Position numbers and translations under genes: made by a program
From: Brachypodium distachyon
Taxonomy: Eukaryota > Streptophyta > Magnoliopsida > Poales > Poaceae
Direction of reading: 5' to 3'
DNA: 64,000 bases
Assembly: GCF_000005505.3 (NCBI RefSeq)
Contig: NC_016131.3
Location: forward strand, 43,609,355 to 43,673,354
In this document: one piece after another, positions 55,392 to 64,000 of the stretch
How positions within the stretch are numbered: position 1 is the first letter of the stretch
How the letters are laid out: the number at the start of each line of letters is the position of its first letter
The notes under the pieces: model-generated
The model's input: the letters and a program-made list of their open reading frames with translations, nothing else
Database searches by the model: none
Told to the model about the DNA's origin: nothing

Positions 55392-57176
55392 ATGCCACCC
55401 CCGCCGGCGACGGCGACGGCGGCGCAGCACCTGGAGCTCCTCCTCCCGCGCCTGACCACGCTCTCACACTACAAGCAGTTCCACGCGCGCCTTCTCAGCT
55501 CAGCCGTCCTCCACCTTGACCCCTCCCTCCGCGCCCGCTTCCTCGACCGCCTCGCGCTCTCGGACCACCCCGCTGCGTTGCCCCACGCACTCCTCTTCCT
55601 CCGCTCCCTCCCTTCTCCTGCCACCAATGACTTCAACGCCGCCCTCCGAGGCCTCGCCGCATCTCCCCACCCCGCGCGCTCGCTTCTCCTCCTCGCCGGG
55701 CGCCTCCTTCCCTCGCCATCCCCGCCGCCTCCTCGCCTCGACGCGCTCTCCCTGTCCTTCGCACTGAAGGCATCCGCCCGGTGCTCCGATGGCACCGCCA
55801 CCCTCCAGCTCCACGCTCTCCTCCTCCGCCTCGGCTGCACGCCCGACGTCCGGCTGATCACCACTCTGGTCGACTCGTATGCCAAGTGTGGCGACCTCGC
55901 ATCCGCGCGGAAGGTGTTCGATGAAATGGTCGTGCGCGACGTGGCCTCATGGAATGCGTTGCTTGCCGGTCTGGCTCAGGGGACTGAGCCGACCCTTGCG
56001 TTGGCTCTGTTCCACAGACTGGTAGGGAGCTTCCGCGAGTTGCCACCAAGGGAGGAACCCAATGAGGTGACCATCGTTGCGGCGCTTTCTGCCTGTGCAC
56101 AGATTGGCTCGTTACAGGATGGGTTGTATGTGCACGAGTTTGCTCGTAAAATAGGCGTCAACGGAAATGTCCGTGTTTGCAATGCACTTATTGATATGTA
56201 CTCCAAGTGCGGTTCGTTGGACTTGGCGCTAGAAGTGTTCCACTCCATCAAACGAGAAGACCGGACACTTGTGTCATACAATACTGCTATACAGGCAGTT
56301 TCCATGCATGGACATGGGGGCGATGCACTAAGGTTGTTTGATGAAATGCCAACATTTATTGAGCCAGACGAAGTGACTTATATTGCTGTGCTGTGTGGGT
56401 GCAACCATGCTGGGCTTGTGGACGACGGTCTCAGGGTTTTTCATAGCATGAGGGTTCTTCCTAATGTGAAGCACTATGGTGCTGTCGTGGATCTTCTTGG
56501 CCGTGCAGGCCGCCTTGCTGAGGCATATGACACCATTGTGTCTATGCCATTTCCAGCGGATATTGTCCTCTGGCAGACATTGCTGGGTGCGGCCAAGACG
56601 CATGGTGATGTTGAGCTTGCGGAGTTAGCTGCCACAAAGCTTGACGAACTTGGTTCAAATGTTGATGGTGACTACGTCCTCCTCTCTAATGTATATGCAT
56701 CCAAGGCACGGTGGGCAGATGTTCGTCGAGTCCGTGATACCATGCGAAGCAATGATGTGCGGAAAGTGCCTGGTTTCAGCTATACAGAGATAAGTGGTGT
56801 GATGCATAAGTTTATTAATGGTGACAAAGAGCACCCAAGGTGGCAGGAGATTTACAGAGCACTAGAGGAAATTGTGTCAAGAATAGGCGAGCTGGGATAT
56901 GAGCCAGAAACAAGCAATGTGCTTCATGACATCGGGGAGGAGGAGAAGCAGTATGCATTAAGCTACCATAGCGAAAAGCTGGCCATTGCATTTGGGTTGA
57001 TTGCCACACCACCTGGTGAGACCCTGCGGGTGATAAAAAATCTCCGAACATGTGGGGACTGTCATGTAGTGGCAAAGCTCATATCTAAAGCCTACGGCAG
57101 GGTGATTATCATTCGGGATAGAGCAAGATTCCATCAGTTTGAAGATGGGCAGTGCTCTTGCAAGGATTACTGGTAA
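55392..57176 (+). CDS. PLS-class pentatricopeptide repeat protein with E and DYW domains
   Basis: A single-exon frame, 594 residues from ATG 55392 (the frame is open to 55227; I prefer 55392 because the Pro/Ala/Leu-rich N-terminus then follows directly). PPR motifs begin in the first quarter (KQFHARLL). Clear P/L/S repeats follow: LITTLVDSYAKCGDLASARKVFDEM, ASWNALLAGL, CNALIDMYSKCGSLDLALEVF, YIAVLCGCNHAGLVDDGLRVF and YGAVVDLLGRAGRLAEAY. The E/E+ region (VLWQTLLGAAKTHGDVELAE ... GDYVLLSNVYASKARW, VPGFSYTEI) and a DYW deaminase domain follow. That domain has YHSEKLAIAFGLI (the HxE motif), CGDCH and the terminal CSCKDYW. Such proteins choose and deaminate specific C residues to U in plastid or mitochondrial RNA. 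All zinc-binding residues look intact. Its arrangement resembles Arabidopsis At1g34160. Confidence 0.95.
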   Translation: MPPPPATATAAQHLELLLPRLTTLSHYKQFHARLLSSAVLHLDPSLRARFLDRLALSDHPAALPHALLFLRSLPSPATNDFNAALRGLAASPHPARSLLLLAGRLLPSPSPPPPRLDALSLSFALKASARCSDGTATLQLHALLLRLGCTPDVRLITTLVDSYAKCGDLASARKVFDEMVVRDVASWNALLAGLAQGTEPTLALALFHRLVGSFRELPPREEPNEVTIVAALSACAQIGSLQDGLYVHEFARKIGVNGNVRVCNALIDMYSKCGSLDLALEVFHSIKREDRTLVSYNTAIQAVSMHGHGGDALRLFDEMPTFIEPDEVTYIAVLCGCNHAGLVDDGLRVFHSMRVLPNVKHYGAVVDLLGRAGRLAEAYDTIVSMPFPADIVLWQTLLGAAKTHGDVELAELAATKLDELGSNVDGDYVLLSNVYASKARWADVRRVRDTMRSNDVRKVPGFSYTEISGVMHKFINGDKEHPRWQEIYRALEEIVSRIGELGYEPETSNVLHDIGEEEKQYALSYHSEKLAIAFGLIATPPGETLRVIKNLRTCGDCHVVAKLISKAYGRVIIIRDRARFHQFEDGQCSCKDYW

Positions 57177-59305
57177 AATGCTGCCATACTGGATCATTTA
57201 CAGGATTAAGTGTAGGTAAAAAAAGATCGGTAGACTTTTCTAGTCTAATATGCGGGTGGATGTTGATAATGAGCCACTGAATTCTCAGGGTTAGCACTTA
57301 GCACATCTCAAGCTTGTCAACATATATGTTCGTACAAACCCAGCTTACCTGCACGGATTCCTGTGACCCAACCTTCATTTGAGAAGAATCTTGCAAGTAA
57401 ACCCAACTCCACGAGCTTGAACTTTCTTCTGATTTGTGTTTTTTGATAAGAATCTTTAGCAGAGGCTCTGACAGAGGAATAAGTGGAAAGAGGCAAAATT
57501 TGTACAAGGATATATACAAGAGAGACACCAGACTCAAGGAGTTTAGGTACAAAAGACACACACACACACCAGGAACAGAATACTGTGCCAAACAGCGAAG
57601 AAATAAAGTTACAGGGCCAAGAATGTTCACAAACCATCAAGGTGTATGCTCACTGAGAGGCTATCGAATATTGCCCCCATAAGGTATAAGCTGATAATTC
57701 GCCACTAGCATCATGCACTTATGCTAGTATGCTATTAGCAAGAACGACGAGGTGTGTGCGGGATATGGATCATGCTATTTTTCCGTGCTGGGACCTAAGA
57801 GAAGTTATCATATTCATGCAGCTAAAAAATTATGTACAGCACTCTGTAGTTTCTCCAACCCTCTTACAGTAACATGATAGATTATACTGATGGTTTCTTT
57901 TTTATTAACAGTCATTTAATTCATCTGAGATCAAATTGTCTAACCTTTGAAGATTCTTTTTTAAGGACTTCTGGGTCTGCAAAATAAGATGCTCCTTCAT
58001 ACTCTTTTCTCTAGAATACTTGCAATCATAAGACTAGAGTTAAATGGAGTCAAACTAGCTCGAGGTTGTTACAAACACTACCTTTTGCCCCTTTCCCCAT
58101 TTTGATCTGTACTAAGGTGGTTGCATTATTTGAAGAACAGAGCATGCTTTTGCACACGTGCCGACTCTGTTTACATGACAGTTTTTTTTGTAACTGACAG
58201 CACATGTGAAATTTCACTATGCAAAATCGAATGACCATTGTAGTTTGATATATTTTCTTCGAATATGTCTGAAGATTCAAGTTTACGGCTGCTAATGATA
58301 CCAACTACTCCATCTTGTGTGTTCTCTTCATCCGGCTGCTAGAGCCTTTGGCTTGACTGTTGGCGGTTGTTTTTCATGACGATTCTTGTCCACCGGCGCC
58401 CTACTCTTGTGCATGACTCCAGTGTTGCAGATTTTGCCTGTGAGCCACGCCTCTTATGTAGATCCTCAACGCCCAGTCTCTAGTTTTGATTTTGCCTCTG
58501 CGATGCTCACGAATATCCAATGGTGTAGAAGCTTCTCTTGGATCAATGCCGCTAGTAAAATCCGGTCCTCCTCCAGCTCTTGGTGAGCCCAAAAGGAGGC
58601 CAGCAGTGCAATGAGATATCCTTGCTGCTTCGTGCGATGCTGCCGTGGAGCTACCGCGCGCTCAGGCTAAGGGATGTAAGCGGGATCCTGCTGAAGTCTC
58701 GTTTCTAGATCATAAAAGATTTGTTAGTTCAATTTTTTGACTCAAAATTTGAATTAAAATTTAGAATTTGACCTACAAGTCACTTATTGGTGGGATCGCA
58801 CTTGACACCTTAGCTCAGGTGCCGCTGACAAGTCTAGACTTCGTCGACTTAAAGGTCGCGCTTGTGGCATGCCGCGTGTCCTCTTCCAGATGATGCGAGG
58901 ACGCTTGGTTTTTTGGTGGTTTTGTAACTTTCCCTCTGCCCTTCCCCCGTTTCTTTTTTGCAATCCAATGTAGGTTCTTCCAAAAAAACCAACACAAAAA
59001 TTCTTCTTTCAAAAAAAAAAAAGATGCTATGGAAATTTTACATTCGTAGGCCCAACCAAATCCCACAACTGCGGCCCAGCTTCCGGGGGAGAATTCACGA
59101 ACCCAAAGCCGCTGCGAGCAATCACCCAAAACGGCGTGCCGTACAGCCGCCGTGCACCGCCGCCGCCGCCAACGCCATCCCCCTCTCCGCCATTGCTTCA
59201 CCACTCACAGGACATCCTAGAATTTACAATCCTCTCTCCGCATGCGTGAACCGGGGAGCTAACCCGCTCGCGGATCCCTCCTCGCTTCGCCAGACGCGAC
59301 CCGCG
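57177..59305. other. Region between the PPR and AAA-ATPase genes
   Basis: Probably begins with the PPR 3' UTR. A (CA)n tract lies at about 57559-57570. The rest shows no supported frame on either strand. From about 59090 it becomes GC-rich and is likely the 5' leader of the AAA-ATPase gene. The frame stays open upstream to 58958, but includes A-rich sequence unlike coding DNA. Confidence 0.4.
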
Positions 59306-62300
59306 ATGCATCGAGCGATGCGGCTGCGCTGCCTCCTGCGCCCTCCGATGTCGTGGGAGCCCTTCTCCCTCTCCACCCCGGCGACCGTCGGCGGCGGCGC
59401 CGGGAGGTTTGGCGCGCCCGATGGGTTACGGAGGCTGGGTGCGCCGCACCAGCCGTTCAGCGGAAGGCAGCGGTTTAGCCGGTTTTATAGCTCGAAGGAG
59501 GGTGTTGGAAGCGCGGAGACGACGGCTGGGAGCGGTGGTGGTAGCGGTAGCAGCAGCAGCCAGCAGGAGCACGCGCGGCTCGGGGAGAAGGACCAACAGG
59601 AGTGGCTGAACGGCGAGCGGTTCCTCACCGGCTGCAAGAGGCAGGAGACACCGTTCCTCACCAAACGGGAGCGCTTCCGCAACGAGTTTCTGCGCCGCGC
59701 CGTGCCATGGGAGAAGAGCAGTCTCTCCTGGGGCAACTTCCCCTACTACGTCGAGTAAGCATGATGAAGCGCACAACCATCTTTTGTGTGTTTTTTTCCT
59801 CCCCAACGTGACTAACTCAGCCGCATTGCAATGTCTCTCTTTTGGGTTGCAAGTAAGAATGCGAAGCAGCTGCTGACTGAGTGTGTAGCATCACACCTGC
59901 GGCACAAGGATGTTGCTTTGGATTATGGCTCTCGGCTGCAGTCATCTGGTGGGAGGATATTGCTTCAGAGCTTGCCAGGTGCCGTGCAAGAACAATGACA
60001 ATGTTTCCTAAATGTGTGTCTTTCTGCTTTTATGCATGCTGAAATTCTGTTTCTCGTGCTGCTACAATGCAGGAACTGAGCTTTACCGGGAGAGGTTTGT
60101 AAGAGCGCTTGCCCACGAGTTACGTGTGCCATTCTTGGTTTTGGACAGCAGTGTTCTAGCTCCATATGTAAGATAATCCCAATCCCTATTTTAAAGGTAT
60201 ACGACTCCACTTTTGCCGTGTTGCATACAAACCTAATGGCTCTCATGTAGGATTTTGGTGAAGATTGTTCAGAGAACGAGGAAGAGGATGATCAGGCGGA
60301 ATCAGAAGATGAAGGCTCAGAATCAGAAGTGGAAGATGAAGAAGATTCAACAAGCAGCAATGAAGCCAAGTCTGGGTCAAGTGATACCGAGGAAGCTATT
60401 AAATCAATTGAAGAAGACCTCAAGAAGCTAGTTCCACAGACTCTGGAGGAATTTGCCAAGGTGTTTGTTTTGTTAAGCTGCCAAATCATGTTTTAAAGAT
60501 GATGTTCGATAATGCTTGCCATCTTGCTCTTTTCTTTATTTGAATATTATGTGCTTTATCTTTACATTGTAGTTGTCCACTCATTTAAAAATTGGGCAGA
60601 AGATCTCCAGACAAAGGCAAAATGTTCCTGCAGAATACTGCAAAAAAGCTAATATTTATATGATCGTGGTAGCCGTCTGTAGTATTTGTGCCTAATAGCG
60701 CCAGCCTCATGTGATGGTCTTTGTGCCATCATTTTACTTTCTACTAAAAATGCTAAATTATGCTGGTGCCATTTTTTCCTGTCTTTCTTGGTTTTCTTTC
60801 TGGCTTGCAACTTATCCCTCGACCACTTGTCTTAGAGAGTTGTTGGCGCACAAGAAAATTCTTCAGCAGCAGAATCCTCTGGCAATGCTGAGTCACCTGA
60901 AGAAGATAAAAGGCCTCTCCAAAAGGGTATGTTACCTAACTTTTTTATTTTCTTGACTGTTTTTCCAAATGTTGGCTGTAGATTAAATAACACTGTTAAT
61001 TGGGACATTGATACTTGGTCATATTTTCGTGAATAGCTACTTTTTCCCTTGTGAATCCTACCCATTGCCCCGTGGAACTATTTCAGGTCTATTTGCTTGT
61101 TAACCACATGTCTGCAGCAATAGCGTTCAAACCCTTCATTGGAATTGCAACCTTTTGTTTTCTGTGTGTTTCTGCATATTAGATAAAAGGTGCTAGCTCA
61201 GATCGTCGACTAGGCACATTTACCCAGGCATCACTATGCCACAAAACACTTAATCAAATGAGAAACTACACTATCAACCAACCTTTCTCCAAGCTCACAA
61301 AGTTTAGCTCTTTGTATTGGATCGGCAGTTCAGTCCAGCTATTCTATGTGATAGATAATACTATTGTCTTAATTTTCAAACCATTGCACCTACTGGTGAT
61401 ATGAAATTCAGGCCAGACCATTTTAATATGTTATATGTAACGAACACTATATGAATACTTGCACCTACTTTCCTCATTATTGTTTTCAGGTGATAGGGTC
61501 AAGTATGTTGGAGCGTCAGTACTTGTTGAAGCAGACCACAGGTACTCTCCTCGGTTTTTCTAGTTTAGCCACTTTTATCATGATATTCCTTCCTTTACAA
61601 GTTTGCATTAAAGTTCTTTCAGTTTATTGGGGCTCATGTTTTGGCGTGTAACTTCATTTGCTAAGCAATAAACCTATAGATGTGCCCTTTAGCTGGTCAT
61701 GGCTTCATGCTCATATTGATGCGTCCATGCACAGAGAGGTGACATGACTGTTATGTGTTATATGATGTGATGAGTTTCTCCATTGAGGTTTAGACACTGT
61801 TATTCTGTCCATGCTGTTGATTGTCTAATCACAAAGGGGAGTTTATTTATGGCATTTCCTTATAGGCATTAAAATTGATCACTTATGAGATCTGAATAGT
61901 AACACAAAAGACTGGTATTATCATGCATGGGCTGCAGCCTGCATCCTGCAACTGTGTGAAATGTGTGCCTATGCATGTGGATAAACTCGTGGAGCAAGCA
62001 CATGCAGAAAGACGTGTGGGTTTTCATGTTGATATGTAGGACTGTGCGTGTGGATATTTGCTGGTCCAGGTGGATGCATGATTGCACGTTTATTCATTTG
62101 TGCTCTTGTGCGTTGCATGTGTTTGTTTATGTCTATGTTGTTAGTAATCTATGAATGCCTGCTCTGTAATTCTTGTGACTGTGAGAGGTGTCAAGACTCA
62201 GAAGTGCATGTTGAACATGTTTGTCCCCTCTCATCTAACATACAGCTATGGACTGTCATACTAATTGAGCTTCCTGGCACTAATTATGATGCACATCATG

Positions 62301-63941
62301 TATCTCATATCACAGGATCATTTTGGGTAAAATACCTACTCAAGAGGGAGCAGCAAATGCCTATACCTTTATTAGCGGCAGGTGGGTAGAGAAATCTTGT
62401 CTCGGATAGGTTTATCATTATAAAGTTTTGATTTTTGACTGCATAACCTATTCCATGTCACTGTCATGGCATTTTGAGCTTTTTAATGCCTTGTGACAAT
62501 CAAAACATACATAAGTTACCGTCTAGTTAACATATAAGTGATCTATTGGACATTGTCTGGTCTTCAAGATGCAACTTTAACCACTAGTTTAATTGTTGCA
62601 TGTGCATATAAAACCCAAGAAAACTATAATATTTGAGGAATTAATTTTGGAGACAAATCTATACATATGATTTCCAAGTTTTCAATCTAAATATTTAAAA
62701 TTAACATATGTCCATGAACCATGGGTATGTCCAAAATGCAGCTTATTTGTGAACTGGAGGGAGTAGTAGAGTTAAGTTCTGAAATGTCTCATTAAAATAC
62801 ACGCCATAATCGTTTGTGAGAATATTATGACACACTTGTATGTTTGTTGAAAGTCTTGCTAGGCTTAAGTATGTAAATTTTTATCTGTATGTGTTTAATC
62901 TGATTTTTACTTGTAGACACTAGACATATTGTTTCTTTCCATCTCAGTAGTCCATATTGACGTTGTTTCTGATGCATGATTTGATTTCATGTTTATATTA
63001 TTGATATTGCGAGCTTTTCTTTCATATTCTTAAAATGCACTATTCTTGTGAATTATTTAATACTCAACATTCTTTGAACTGTTAAAATTGCAGAACTTTA
63101 TCAAATGGCCAGCGTGGGGAGGTATATGAGATCAATGGCGATCAAGTGGCTATTGTATTTGACCCTCTTGAGAAGAAGCTGGCTGATGGTAAACAAAATG
63201 AAGCTAACAAAGAGCAAGATGCTAAACCATCAGTTTACTGGGTTGACAGTATGGTTCTACTCCCAAGCGTCTATAGCTACTTTCAGCTTGTCTACTCTGC
63301 AAATTTAACATTGTTTTTCCTTGCACATTTAGCTCAGGATATTGAGCATGACCATGATATGGAGGCAGAAGATTGGCATATCGCGATCGAAGCATTTTGT
63401 GAGGTAATATGTCAAACAATGTCTTCTGTTTGAAACATTTGCTATCCTGATTTCTCCTGGCTGTGCAAAAATACATGTGCATAGCTTTGATCACCCAGTT
63501 TATGTTGTACCTCTGGTGAAGATATTTAAGTGTGGCATTTCCAGTGTTTCTGTTCCATATGATCTGCTCAATAAACTTTACGTCTTTGGTTTCCTTTGCT
63601 TATACAAATAGGCACTGCCATCTCTACAGCCAGCCATTGTTTACTTTCCAGACAGTTCACAGTGGCTGTCTAGGGCTGTTCCAAGATCAAACCACAGAGA
63701 GTTTATTGAAAAGTTAGAGGAAATTTTTGACCAGCTTAATGGGCCTTTAGTGTTGATATGTGGACAGAACATACTCGAGGCAGCACCCAAGGATAAAGAT
63801 CCGGTAAGGGATAGAAACTCCTTTAGTCCCACTCTGCTTTGTGGGCATTCATATCATAGATATTTGGTTGACTCCTATTTTTATTATGGATACATACAGA
63901 AGGCGATGGTATTTCACAATCTCGCTCGCCTGTCTCCACTG
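59306..63941 (+). CDS. AAA-type ATPase, N-terminal half (gene continues past the window)
   Basis: Eleven exons: 59306-59754, 59854-59978, 60073-60168, 60251-60460, 60836-60926, 61490-61541, 62316-62381, 63094-63248, 63333-63403, 63612-63803 and 63900-63941. All junctions are GT-AG and in phase. The start MHRAMRLRCLLRPP is Arg-rich and acid-free, like an organelle transit peptide. It is followed by FYSSKEG, a WLNGERFLTGCKRQETPFL stretch and FPYYV. Further on come a GGRILLQSLPGTELYRERFVRALA segment (a degenerate P-loop-like N-domain), a very acidic low-complexity insert (about exon 4), a GDRVKYVG...TLSNGQRGEVYEINGDQVAVIFDP beta-rich domain, and PAIVYFPDSSQWL...PLVLICGQN. This order matches plant AAA ATPases of the At4g02480/At1g02890 type. 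Their canonical Walker A/B domain comes later, here beyond the window. Substrate unknown. Confidence 0.87.
62752..62766. mobile_element. Isolated Stowaway-like terminus in an AAA-ATPase intron
   Basis: AACTGGAGGGAGTA resembles one Stowaway terminal repeat plus TA. No partner end was found in the preceding few hundred bases, so this is a remnant at best. Confidence 0.35.
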
Positions 63942-64000
63942 GTAATTTCCTGCTAATCTGTTAAATATGATATATTTTTGTTTTGTGATACTGCTCTGTT

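Noticed and set aside
1..64000. CRISPR array, bacterial operon or prophage-like system
   Set aside because: Spliced plant genes throughout; direct repeats present are LTRs, target duplications or tandem repeats without spacer structure.

Overview
The window is nuclear DNA from a flowering plant, almost certainly a grass and probably a pooid (Triticeae/Brachypodium side). The genes have GT-AG introns, GC-rich first exons and AT-rich introns. At least five short elements carry the CTCCCTCCGTTCC-type Stowaway end flanked by TA, which is typical of grasses. No bacterial, organellar or viral gene set is present.

Layout. (1) 1-2450: the 3' part of an HVA22/DP1-family gene (+), with a Stowaway MITE in its last intron. 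(2) About 2950-17600: a large PH-RCC1-FYVE-BRX (PRAF-type) gene (+). A 2.2-kb hAT-like element sits in its 5' region and a 4.15-kb PIF/Harbinger-like element in a 3' intron. The FYVE core and the run-in to BRX carry frameshifts, so the gene looks inactivated. (3) 17.6-21.4 kb: a four-copy tandem repeat of about 189 bp, then intergenic DNA. (4) 21394-21751 (-): a two-exon atypical HLH gene of the ILI/PRE family. (5) 22-31 kb: repeat-rich, with a complete small non-autonomous LTR retrotransposon (23341-24719), a 5'-truncated LINE inserted into a Stowaway element (26378-27848), another LINE fragment and more MITEs. (6) 32582-35793 (+): a six-exon thioredoxin-fold gene whose upstream region holds a second copy of the hAT family with a perfect 8-bp target duplication. 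(7) 36.4-39.4 kb: two broken ELOF1-like copies and a poly(A) retroposon. (8) 39495-44834: a 5.3-kb Mutator-like element with long inverted termini, a lightly damaged MURA-type transposase on + and a convergent GRF-zinc-finger reading frame on -. (9) 45623-47022: another 5'-truncated LINE. (10) 51087-52238 (-): an intronless glutaredoxin-like gene. (11) 52.8-54.05 kb: a Tourist MITE and a Mutator-type non-autonomous element. (12) 55392-57176 (+): an intronless PPR-DYW gene. (13) 59306 to the window end (+): the N-terminal half of an AAA-type ATPase gene, cut off before its ATPase core.

The host genes are ordinary, unlinked plant genes (membrane shaping, signalling, growth control, redox, organelle RNA editing, AAA ATPase); nothing suggests they act together. 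The more unusual content is transposon biology. The best candidate for something poorly described is the Mutator-like element, whose second, convergent gene occupies the position of mudrB in maize MuDR but encodes a GRF zinc-finger/coiled-coil protein.

All gene models were read by eye from splice sites and family resemblance. Exon ends are exact where I state them, but UTR limits are estimates.
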